Origin: JBLHIK01 sp047614005
GTDB taxonomy: Bacteria; Patescibacteriota; Minisyncoccia; Phycocordibacterales; UBA1006
Reading direction: 5' to 3'
NCBI GenBank assembly: GCA_047614005.1
Contig: JBLHIK010000008.1
Location: forward strand, 1-27,229
Length of the DNA stretch: 27,229 nt
The notes below the pieces were generated by a model. It saw nothing but the letters and a program-made list of their open reading frames with translations. It did not search any database and was not told where the DNA came from. This document shows positions 17,612-24,264 of this stretch, one piece after another. Within the stretch, counting starts at the first letter, position 1; each line of letters begins with the position of its first letter. The translations under genes and the position numbers were made by a program.

Positions 17612-17617
17612 AGAGGC

Positions 17618-18067
17618 ATGTCTCTTCTGTCTAACAAATATGCGCGAAGCAACTACGAAATACTTGATACATATGAAGCAGGTCTTTCTTTGCATGGTTT
17701 TGAAGTAAAATCACTGAGACTCGGACATGGCTCTCTCAAAGAAGCATATGTAAAGGAAGAAAACGGCGAGCTCTTCCTCGTAGGTTGTCACATACCTGCA
17801 TATCAACCTAAAAACACACCGGAAAGCTATGATCCATATAGAGAAAGAAAGCTTCTTTTGAAGAAAAAAGAGCTTGAAGCTCTTCTCAAAAAACTCAAAG
17901 GAAGTGGGTTGACTATCATACCTCTTTCAGTGTATAATAAGTATAGGTATATCAAGTGCGAGATAGCTCTCGCAAAAGGAAAGAAGAAACACGACAAGCG
18001 CCAAGACATGAAGAAAAAAGACGCAAAGAGAGACATCGACCGAACATTGAAAAGCTATAATAAATAA
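17618..18067 (+). CDS. smpB: SsrA-binding protein SmpB
   Basis: This 149-aa protein binds the tRNA-like domain of tmRNA and delivers it to stalled ribosomes. The core beta-barrel is recognisable: ANxKAR-like start (NKYARSNYEILDTYEAGLSL), GFEVKSLRLGHGSLKEAYV, GELFLVGCHIPAY, then the RERKLLLKKKELEALL helix and GLTIIPLSVYNKYRYIKCEIALAKGKKKHDKR. The Lys/Arg-rich C-terminal tail enters the empty mRNA channel in the known complex. The start at 17618 gives the family's usual length and N-terminus; five extra residues from a GTG at 17603 are unlikely. ssrA follows 45 bases downstream, so protein and RNA partner are adjacent and perhaps co-transcribed. Confidence 0.97.
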   Translation: MSLLSNKYARSNYEILDTYEAGLSLHGFEVKSLRLGHGSLKEAYVKEENGELFLVGCHIPAYQPKNTPESYDPYRERKLLLKKKELEALLKKLKGSGLTIIPLSVYNKYRYIKCEIALAKGKKKHDKRQDMKKKDAKRDIDRTLKSYNK

Positions 18068-18112
18068 CAATAATCTATACCCTTCCCGACATGTTCATGC
18101 TGTGAATATTTC

Positions 18113-18487
18113 GGGGATGAAATAGTTTCGACACTATAGTGTCTCCTTATTGTGCGTATTGGCCTTGATAAGCCATTAAACTTTCTCCATAAAGTAAATG
18201 GAAAAAACACTGCTATAAAGTCTCCATATGGAAACTTTATTCCTTCTTTTGCATAAAAAATAAGCAAAGAACATCCGTCCTTGACGTCTTATAGAGGAGT
18301 GCGGGTGCAATACATAAGACTTAACTATATAAAGTTGCTTTTCTTTACATAGTGACACTCAACAAAGCTCGAGAAAAAGATATGTGTGATGACATTCCCC
18401 TTTTTCTTTAAACAAAAATTCATCACTATATACGTAGACTCGATAAAGAACCTATAGTGGACGGGAGTTCGTTACTCCCCATCTCCA
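18113..18487 (+). ncRNA. ssrA: Transfer-messenger RNA (tmRNA)
   Basis: The acceptor stem pairs GGGGATG (18113-18119) with CATCTCC (18480-18486), with one G-U pair. A18487 is the discriminator, and CCA is not fully encoded. The 5' GAAATAGTTTCGAC and the T-arm GGGAGTTCGTTACTCCC (18463-18479) are typical. Helix P2 pairs CACTATAG near 18130 with CTATAGTG near 18452. A first pseudoknot lies around CTTATTG...TGGCCTTGATAAGCCA. The tag reading frame ends with GKNTAIKSPYGNFIPSFA (18200-18253) and TAA. The exact resume codon is uncertain because the frame is open further upstream, and the C-terminus SFA differs from the usual LAA-type degron. Confidence 0.95.
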
Positions 18488-18551
18488 CAAATACATAGCC
18501 ATAAAGCAACGCTTTATGGCTATTTGTATTTTGAGATGGAGAGTAACGAAC
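18467..18551. repeat. 41-bp-arm inverted repeat joining tmRNA 3' end to repeat A
   Basis: The tmRNA T-arm and acceptor end plus flank (18467-18507) is matched by a near reverse complement at 18511-18551, separated by AAC. Eleven pairs, one mismatch, seven pairs, a nine-base imperfect section and thirteen pairs are seen. The inner 13-bp part (ATAGCCATAAAGC) with downstream TTGTATTTT can serve as the ssrA terminator. The outer part copies the tmRNA 3' end in antisense. Confidence 0.85.
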
Positions 18552-18683
18552 TAGTCGGAGGCCATGGAATAGCTTCGATTGAAAGGAGAAGCGCAGGCCG
18601 AGACAAGTCCATGAGCGTTATATTTTCAAAGAGTGAAACGATTATGAAAATAAACGACTCCTGGATTCACTATCCCCATCTCC
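18503..18683 (+). repeat. 181-bp direct repeat, copy A
   Basis: Identical to 20498-20678 except for two bases (A/T at the left edge in GAGAGTAACGAAC, C/T at the right edge in GATTCACTATCC). The unit has imperfect terminal inverted repeats (GAGATGG...CCATCTC), an internal hairpin GAGCGTTATATTTTC with GAAAATAAACGACTC (about 18613-18660) and a smaller AGCTTC/GAAGC hairpin. It ends with CCCCATCTCC, the same bases as the tmRNA 3' end. A frame without stops crosses it, but the palindromic structure points to a non-coding or mobile element. Confidence 0.9.
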
Positions 18684-18686
18684 ACA

Positions 18687-20264
18687 TTAAATCTTTACCA
18701 TTTCTGAAATCTCATAGTTTTGCTTATGATAAGAATTTTGTTTTGCAATTTTTATTTTATTTGAGTCCTCAATATATAAATAACCTTCTGTGTCTTTTTC
18801 AAATTCTCCTCCTATTTTTCCACTAAAAAAGTTTATTTTAGAAGCGTTGTTATGAAGAACTCCTTCTATTTTTTGATCGTAAAAATAACCTTCTGTAAAA
18901 CCAGGTTTTTTCCAGGTAATTAAAACCTTACCCTTATTAATTGAAACTTTCGCTTCATACTTGCCATATATTTTGTAATCACCTTGTAGATTTAAATTGT
19001 CGGTTTTAATAAAGTATTTTGATGCATAATTACGCATAAAATCTTTTTGCTGTTTAGCATCCTCAATAACTTTTTTCTCTTTTTCCTCCTCTGCTTCTTC
19101 TTTCTTTGTAATAGAAGCAAGTGCGGTATGCACATTTGGATGAACATCCTCCTTCTCCTTTGCTTTATTTAGAATATCTTTTGCCTCATTAATAAAACCA
19201 GAATCTATTAATCTATAGGCGCGATTCGCAGCGGCAAGAGTATTATCTTTCTCAAATGACTTTGCATAAGATTCTATTGATTTAATAGGCATACCCAAAG
19301 AATCATATTCAACACCAATATTATTGAGTGTCCCCCCTTCGGCCCCTCCTAGCTTTATGGCTTTTTTATAGTGAAGTAGTGCTAATTTATCTAAATTGAT
19401 CTCTGAATATGCGCGAGCTGCTGAAAAATATGTCTCACTATCCTCATTTCCACATTCAATCATTTTTTCTGCAGCAAATGCACTCAATTCTGAGTTGTCA
19501 TCCTCTTTGTGTAGACGTAATATTTCACCATAAATCTTTTTCTGTAAATCTTTTTCTGTAAATTCTCCTAAAATCTGACTTAGCAATTCAAAAGCTTCTT
19601 CCTTCTTGTTGTCTTGATGTAGGTTTGAGCTTATTTCTATTTTATATCCGCAAATACGATCTCTTTCAGTAGTCATAGAGATGGCGTCATTGAGATAGCT
19701 AATGGATGAATCAAAATCTTCCAAGAAACTTTTAATGTCAGCAAGTGAAGAATATGCGCTCTCCACTGTCTTATTCGAGTACTTATCTTTATTCGTATAC
19801 TCTTCCAAAAGAACAATACTAGAAAGGTCTTTTGAGAAGCGGATATTCCACCGTAAGAATAATATAGAATATCTGTCTTTATCTTCTCTATTTTCAGTGA
19901 TACTTATCAGATGATCACGAGCTTTCTCTGCTCTCTCTACTTCTTTACTTAAAATAGCATCAAACATTTCGAATTCCCACTCTTTTTTTGTCTCAGGATC
20001 CTTCCTTTCAGTTTCCTCGACTTTTTCTTTTCCAGGTAATTCTGCAGATTCTTCTTGAAGATCAGCATCTTCACTATCATTATCTTTCGATTTTTCATCA
20101 CTCGCCTCCGCACTAAACTCTTTATATTTCAACTTCTTAAGATTCTTGAAAAATGGACCTATTTCTTTACGATTATAAAAAATAACAACAGAAACCACTG
20201 CCGTAAGTATTATAAGTGAAATTGCTATCCCTAGCGCTACTATTTGATCATAAGATAGTTCCAT
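18687..20264 (-). CDS. Membrane-anchored TPR protein with C-terminal beta domain
   Basis: This 525-aa protein has one N-terminal membrane segment (9-29). An acidic Glu/Asp/Lys linker (50-95) follows, then helical tetratricopeptide-like repeats (about 100-390) with recognisable units such as SAARAYSEINLDKLALLHYKKA and TLNNIGVEYDSLGMPIKSIESYAKSF. A charged coiled stretch (395-415) leads to a beta-rich C-terminal domain (about 420-515; YKIYGKYEAKVSINKGKVLIT). TPR arrays bind partner proteins, and the C-terminal domain looks like a ligand- or sensor-type beta module. No enzymatic motif is seen. The gene is the only cargo between the two 181-bp direct repeats, and its stop lies three bases from repeat A. 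An extended -10 six bases upstream predicts a leaderless mRNA. A role in defence or envelope stress is possible but unsupported. Confidence 0.8.
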   Translation of the reverse strand: MELSYDQIVALGIAISLIILTAVVSVVIFYNRKEIGPFFKNLKKLKYKEFSAEASDEKSKDNDSEDADLQEESAELPGKEKVEETERKDPETKKEWEFEMFDAILSKEVERAEKARDHLISITENREDKDRYSILFLRWNIRFSKDLSSIVLLEEYTNKDKYSNKTVESAYSSLADIKSFLEDFDSSISYLNDAISMTTERDRICGYKIEISSNLHQDNKKEEAFELLSQILGEFTEKDLQKKIYGEILRLHKEDDNSELSAFAAEKMIECGNEDSETYFSAARAYSEINLDKLALLHYKKAIKLGGAEGGTLNNIGVEYDSLGMPIKSIESYAKSFEKDNTLAAANRAYRLIDSGFINEAKDILNKAKEKEDVHPNVHTALASITKKEEAEEEKEKKVIEDAKQQKDFMRNYASKYFIKTDNLNLQGDYKIYGKYEAKVSINKGKVLITWKKPGFTEGYFYDQKIEGVLHNNASKINFFSGKIGGEFEKDTEGYLYIEDSNKIKIAKQNSYHKQNYEISEMVKI

Positions 20265-20270
20265 AATTTT

Positions 20271-20279
20271 ATTCTAACA
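20271..20279 (-). promoter_or_regulatory. TPR gene extended -10, leaderless start
   Basis: Minus-strand TGTTAGAAT (hexamer 20271-20276), then AAAATT and the ATG at 20264: again six bases between -10 and start codon. Confidence 0.55.
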
Positions 20280-20431
20280 CTTTTTATTAAACTTATCCTC
20301 TTGTCTTACTATTAGTTTAATTACTATGTTGTGATACTAATACAACCTAAAATCATTGTGATACAAGCACCAAATTGGAATTTTCAGGCAACGAGAAAAA
20401 TTGACTCCATTCATAAATAAAGCTTTTAACA

Positions 20432-20486
20432 GAGTTCAGTAAAATACCATCTATGTCCACATTAAAAAGCCATGTTATGGCTTTTT
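20432..20486 (+). repeat. Degenerate tmRNA 3'-end-like sequence with terminator
   Basis: GAGTTC (20432-20437), CCATCT (20447-20452), TCCACATTAAA and a perfect hairpin AAAAAGCCAT/ATGGCTTTTT (20464-20486) occur in the same order and near the same spacing as GAGTTC, CCATCT, CCACAAATA and AGCCAT...ATGGCT at the ssrA end. No gene reads into this hairpin on the plus strand. It may be a decayed copy of the ssrA terminus and terminator. The hairpin is certain; the ancestry is inferred. Confidence 0.45.
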
Positions 20487-20497
20487 AAGTTTCGAAA

Positions 20498-20678
20498 AAA
20501 GCAACGCTTTATGGCTATTTGTATTTTGAGATGGAGAGTTACGAACTAGTCGGAGGCCATGGAATAGCTTCGATTGAAAGGAGAAGCGCAGGCCGAGACA
20601 AGTCCATGAGCGTTATATTTTCAAAGAGTGAAACGATTATGAAAATAAACGACTCCTGGATTCATTATCCCCATCTCC
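20498..20678 (+). repeat. 181-bp direct repeat, copy B
   Basis: Second copy of the element at 18503-18683, with two differences. It begins inside the hairpin that follows ssrA, keeping AAAGCAACGCTTTATGG but lacking the left arm. It is followed directly by a plus-strand terminator, suggesting that this copy is transcribed rightward. Confidence 0.9.
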
Positions 20679-20680
20679 GC

Positions 20681-20727
20681 CATATAAGAAAACAAGACAT
20701 GTCCTTGGTTTCTTATATGTTTTTTTT
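20681..20727 (+). terminator. Strong plus-strand terminator after repeat B
   Basis: Perfect 11-bp stem CATATAAGAAA / TTTCTTATATG (20681-20691, 20709-20719), loop with an inner CAAG/CTTG pairing, then eight T. On the minus strand no T-run follows the hairpin, so it best serves rightward transcripts. The T-run overlaps the ABC ATPase stop codon. Confidence 0.8.
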
Positions 20728-21403
20728 ATTTTACCATCTCATCCTTGGTGATAAGCCCATCTTCCATATATAGAATACGTTCTGCATATTGTGCATATTC
20801 ACGCTCATGAGTCACCATGACTATCGTTTGTCCTTGTTTATGTAATTGAGAAAGAGTATCTATCACAGCGAGAGACGATACGCTGTCGAGATTTGCAGTA
20901 GGTTCATCAGCAAAAAGAATTCGAGGATTCCCCGCAACACCACGAGCAATGGAAACTCTTTGTTGTTCCCCTCCTGAAAGCTGACTCGGAAGAGAGTCTT
21001 CTTTTCCAGAGAGCTCAAGTGAGTGAAATACTTCTTTGATTTTTTTCTCTGCATCCGCAGTTGAAACATTTTTCATAAGAAGAGGAAGAAATGCATTTTC
21101 CATTGCAGAGAGTTCTGGCAAGAGAGCATAGTCCTGAAATACATATCCAAGATTCTCAAGTCTATATTGTGATTTTTCATCTGAAGTGAGTCCGTGAACA
21201 TCATCTCCGTCTATAAGTATCACTCCTTCTGTAGGTTCGTCCAGAAGACTCATTTGATAGAGAAGTGTACTTTTTCCAGCACCACTCTTTCCCATAATAG
21301 CGACAAATTGTCCATCAGGAATTTCTATATCAATACCTTTTAAAACATGATTGGTAATATTTCCATTGGTGTAATTTTTCTTTATATTTTTTACTTGTAT
21401 CAT
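20726..21403 (-). CDS. ABC transporter ATPase, MacB/LolD type
   Basis: This 225-aa nucleotide-binding protein powers the permease encoded just upstream. Motifs: Walker A GKSGAGKST (38-46), Q-loop Q90 in YVFQDYALLP, signature LSGGEQQRVSIARG (142-155), Walker B ILFADEP (162-168) with catalytic E167, D-loop NLDS (171-174) and H-loop H199. The LLPELSAMENAFLPLL segment after the Q-loop is typical of the LolD/MacB/FtsE group, which couples ATP hydrolysis to FtsX-fold permeases. It starts three bases after the permease stop, with an AGGAAG ribosome-site-like sequence seven bases before the ATG. It is the last gene of the three-gene operon. Confidence 0.96.
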   Translation of the reverse strand: MIQVKNIKKNYTNGNITNHVLKGIDIEIPDGQFVAIMGKSGAGKSTLLYQMSLLDEPTEGVILIDGDDVHGLTSDEKSQYRLENLGYVFQDYALLPELSAMENAFLPLLMKNVSTADAEKKIKEVFHSLELSGKEDSLPSQLSGGEQQRVSIARGVAGNPRILFADEPTANLDSVSSLAVIDTLSQLHKQGQTIVMVTHEREYAQYAERILYMEDGLITKDEMVK

Positions 21404-21406
21404 ATA

Positions 21407-22660
21407 TTATCTTCCTAAGATTGCTGATAAAGTGTTCTTCTTGATAATCATACGCGCTGGTATAAAACCGGCGAGCAGCGTCGCCACATACAAAAGACCC
21501 ATTTTGAAGAGAACACTAGGAAGTGGGACCGACAAAATACCGTCAGAGAAAGGGAAGTCTATAGGGTTTTTTGCAATAATAGGTTCTATCACAAAATAAA
21601 TAAGAACAAGACCAATGAGAGTTCCACATACACCATAAAAGAGGGCTTGCAATATATAAGAAAATTCAATAGCAAAAGGTGAGATTCCCATTGCCTTCAT
21701 AATACCTATAAAACGCCTCTTCGTAACGGCATTGATAAATATAATAATAAAAATAGTAATAGAAGAGACCAGAAGAGCAATGAGACCTATGATATTTCCT
21801 AATATACCAAAAGTCTTTGCAATGTCTTCGAGGAAAGACCCTACTGCTTCTCGTGATGTTCTGACTTTTGCATATTTTTCAATACCTAATTTTATAAACT
21901 GACTTTTGACAAATTCTTCCGAAACACCCTCTTTTGTCTTTATCGCTATTTCATTCATATTTGCATTCGTACGCCCTGCAAAAGTACGCAACTCATTTTG
22001 ATTCATGAAGACACGCAACGATGTTTCACCTACTTTTGACTTTATTATTCCTTTTACTATCATTTCTTTTTTTGCCCCACCAATAGTCACCATGAGGCGC
22101 GACCCTGGATATACATTTTCGAGAGAAGAGAAACCATCACCAAAACCTGCCGAATATCTCTCGAGTAGATTTGCGCCTATAAGAATATAACCAAACTCAC
22201 CTTCTTTAAGATATTCTCCTTCAACCACATATCGAGAGAGTGATGTTACTTTTTCTTCCTTAGTAATATCAATACCTGTAAACTGCCCACCAGCGGTATC
22301 CGGCAATACATCTGGATCTCTCCTCGTACGGTAGTTGGCCTCTATGCTTCCATTTTCTATAATGCGAGGAGAATATTCTTCGATAGAAGAGATATTTTGT
22401 ATTCGAGAAATAACGTCTCCGCTCTTTTCTATATATTCTTCACCAGGCAGAGTAGATATGAAAATATTTCCCGTGTATTGCTCGCGGTTTGCCTTAATAG
22501 AACCTTCTATGAGACCTACGAGTATTCCTGATATCACAACAAGGTTCAGAAAAGTAATCGTCATGATAAATATCACAAGGACGCTTGTCCAAATATTGGC
22601 CCTCTGTATGTGACGACGCCCTAAGAGAAAACCTATTTTCAATGATGCTTTCTTTATCAT
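21407..22660 (-). CDS. FtsX/MacB-family ABC permease
   Basis: This 417-aa permease has the four-helix FtsX/LolC/MacB layout. TM1 (about 23-50) is followed by a large extracytoplasmic domain (about 55-280, MacB-PCD-like, with GIDITKEEKVTSLSRYVVEGEYL), then three helices near 285-312, 330-360 and 383-405. The GIMKAMGISP motif after the second helix is the coupling segment typical of the family. Such transporters act by mechanotransmission, moving peptides, lipids or toxins outside the membrane rather than through a channel. It lies between adaptor and ATPase genes in one operon; substrate is unknown. Confidence 0.93.
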   Translation of the reverse strand: MIKKASLKIGFLLGRRHIQRANIWTSVLVIFIMTITFLNLVVISGILVGLIEGSIKANREQYTGNIFISTLPGEEYIEKSGDVISRIQNISSIEEYSPRIIENGSIEANYRTRRDPDVLPDTAGGQFTGIDITKEEKVTSLSRYVVEGEYLKEGEFGYILIGANLLERYSAGFGDGFSSLENVYPGSRLMVTIGGAKKEMIVKGIIKSKVGETSLRVFMNQNELRTFAGRTNANMNEIAIKTKEGVSEEFVKSQFIKLGIEKYAKVRTSREAVGSFLEDIAKTFGILGNIIGLIALLVSSITIFIIIFINAVTKRRFIGIMKAMGISPFAIEFSYILQALFYGVCGTLIGLVLIYFVIEPIIAKNPIDFPFSDGILSVPLPSVLFKMGLLYVATLLAGFIPARMIIKKNTLSAILGR

Positions 22661-22675
22661 GGATATTAGTGAGTG

Positions 22676-24082
22676 CTACTGAATCGAAACTACTATATCT
22701 CCCAAGGTAAGCCCTTCGAGAACATGTACATATCCATCAGAGCTTTCACCTCCGATCTTTATATATTTTTTTACTTCTGTATCAACTTTTTGAAGCATTA
22801 CATATGAACCCTCTTTGTCATATGAAATCACTGTAAGAGGTAGAGCGAGGACCTGATCATTTCGACTGAGCTCTATCGAAACCTCAGCTGTCATACCATC
22901 TAATATAGAGATATCTTCTGGTAAAAACAAAGTTACCTCGCTCTGATATACAGATATGCCAGAAACTTCTGTAGAGACAGGGTCTATAAAATATATTTCT
23001 CCCTCAATCTCTACTTCAGAAAATGCATCGAGTTTTGCTTTTATTGGCAAACCTTTTGATATATATGGTGCATCTATCTCTGGCACATCAAGTGCTACTA
23101 TTTTCTCAGCTTCGTCACCTCTTAATGAAACCACTGTCGCGCCAGCCGATACTATCTCTCCTTCTTTTTTATCCAAATATGAAATGGTTCCAGAGAATGT
23201 CGCATATATAGTACGCTCTCTGATTTGAGCATCGAGGCTCGCAAGAGAAGCTCGCGCTTCGGCAATACGCGCATCACGAAGTGGATCGTTACCACCCAAG
23301 CCCGATCGAGCACGCGACAGCTCCTCATCGCGAGACACAAGAGCATCTTCATATGCAGTACGGTTTTTTACATAGTTTGAGCCTGCTGTATTTGGAATAG
23401 AAACATACCAAATAGTATCTCGGTATGGGTTCAAGTCTTGAGTAAATTCCAAGAAAAGACCTTGTGTTCCAAGAGGAGTAGGCACATTTGCATCAAGAGA
23501 TATTGGCGATACTTTCTCATTTTCAAAAACATAAAGTTCATAGTTATCAGATGAGTTTTTCTCTCGAACGATTGTCTTATATCTTCCTTCTTTTCCTATA
23601 TACAAACCACTAATAGTAGGAGACGTGAGACCAAGACCCTCTTGCTGAGGGAAAGCACGCAAATCTGCAGAAAACATCTTCTGTTCGAGACTCTTTATGA
23701 GGGTGAGGTATTTTGATTCGATATTTTTTACTATAGTGGTATCTGTTGTCGTCTGAGCGAGCAAGATGTCGAGGCGAGCTTGCGCCTCTCCCTTCCGCGC
23801 CATAAGCTCTCCTGACTCGAGTCGAAGCAATGGATCACCTTTTCGAATAGATTCTCTTTCTTTTTTAAATATCTTATCTATACGCCCCGATACAGGAAAG
23901 CCGAGCTCAACAAAGTCTCGTGACCTTATTTCCCCCACGAGAACAACCTCTCTTACGATGTCACGCTTCTCAAGAATAAACACCTCTTGTTCATCATTAC
24001 TTTTAATAACACTAATAATAACAATGGCGACTATTATCAAAAGGACAATATATGTACTTTTTAATTTAAAAATATTTTTCAT
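22676..24082 (-). CDS. Membrane-fusion (HlyD/MacA-type) adaptor with inserted domain
   Basis: This 468-aa adaptor has an N-terminal membrane anchor (about 10-27). The two halves of the lipoyl/biotinyl hairpin are at 58-90 (FPVSGRIDKIFKKERESIRKGDPLLRL) and 290-320 (ATFSGTISYLDKKEGEIVSAGATVVSL). A beta-barrel follows (325-410), then a C-terminal membrane-proximal domain ending in GLTLGDIVVSI. The helical hairpin arms (95-135 and 240-290) are interrupted by a segment of about 100 residues (140-240) that is rich in beta strands and Gly/Pro. In MacA-like proteins the tip of this hairpin docks to TolC, and no TolC gene is seen here. It heads the operon with permease and ATPase. An extended consensus -10 lies six bases before the ATG. 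Confidence 0.92.
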   Translation of the reverse strand: MKNIFKLKSTYIVLLIIVAIVIISVIKSNDEQEVFILEKRDIVREVVLVGEIRSRDFVELGFPVSGRIDKIFKKERESIRKGDPLLRLESGELMARKGEAQARLDILLAQTTTDTTIVKNIESKYLTLIKSLEQKMFSADLRAFPQQEGLGLTSPTISGLYIGKEGRYKTIVREKNSSDNYELYVFENEKVSPISLDANVPTPLGTQGLFLEFTQDLNPYRDTIWYVSIPNTAGSNYVKNRTAYEDALVSRDEELSRARSGLGGNDPLRDARIAEARASLASLDAQIRERTIYATFSGTISYLDKKEGEIVSAGATVVSLRGDEAEKIVALDVPEIDAPYISKGLPIKAKLDAFSEVEIEGEIYFIDPVSTEVSGISVYQSEVTLFLPEDISILDGMTAEVSIELSRNDQVLALPLTVISYDKEGSYVMLQKVDTEVKKYIKIGGESSDGYVHVLEGLTLGDIVVSIQ

Positions 24083-24088
24083 GTTTTC

Positions 24089-24097
24089 ATTATATCA
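24089..24097 (-). promoter_or_regulatory. ABC operon extended -10, leaderless start
   Basis: Minus-strand TGATATAAT, a perfect consensus -10 (24089-24094) with TGn, then GAAAAC and the ATG at 24082. No -35 of note. Confidence 0.7.
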
Positions 24098-24130
24098 TAA
24101 ATGCAAAATGACATAATATTTATAAAAAAC

Positions 24131-24159
24131 TTGACATATTGATACTATATATATATAGT
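24131..24159 (+). promoter_or_regulatory. Consensus promoter of the 307-aa gene
   Basis: TTGACA (24131-24136), 17-base spacer, TATAGT (24154-24159). The predicted start near 24166 gives a leader of about 99 bases. Confidence 0.75.
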
Positions 24160-24182
24160 CATGAGCGTTGCACTTTGAAAAA

Positions 24183-24242
24183 ATTTAGTTGATTATCTAT
24201 GTGCCGAAAAATCTATTTCGAGATATAGATAATTAACTAAAT
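24183..24242 (+). promoter_or_regulatory. Long leader hairpin before the 307-aa gene
   Basis: Eighteen-base arms (24183-24200 and 24225-24242) pair with a single G-U. The 24-base loop contains a smaller CGAAA/TTTCG hairpin. The stem ends 22 bases before the ATG and is not followed by a T-run, so it looks like an mRNA stability or regulatory element rather than a terminator. Confidence 0.6.
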
Positions 24243-24264
24243 ATAAACCAAAAAAATCATAAAG

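Larger units (their letters stand above)
20265..20497. other. Gene-free stretch between TPR gene and repeat B
   Basis: It contains the TPR promoter at 20271-20279, then about 170 AT-rich bases without a supportable gene. The right part holds a degenerate echo of the tmRNA 3' end (20432-20463) and a hairpin (20464-20486). A TTGACT at 20401 has no convincing -10 partner. Confidence 0.6.

Noticed and set aside
17603..17617. GTG start giving SmpB five extra residues
   Set aside because: It overlaps the predicted -10 (17606-17611), and the extra residues do not match the family. The ATG at 17618 fits better.
18524..18826. 100-codon frame with TTG start across repeat A (and its twin at 20519-20773)
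   Set aside because: The shared part is explained by a structured repeat with inverted ends, the start codon is weak, and the two frames diverge into unrelated antisense or terminator sequence outside the repeat. Not called as protein, though a peptide is not excluded.
20401..20429. TTGACT as a plus-strand promoter
   Set aside because: The hexamer at the right distance (TTTTAA) matches -10 poorly, and the orphan terminator lies just downstream.
20453..20488. 11-codon ORF (MSTLKSHVMAF) after a TAAAAT box
   Set aside because: The -10-like box is seven rather than six bases from the ATG, lacks TGn, and the codons are the arms of a hairpin. Better explained as terminator sequence.
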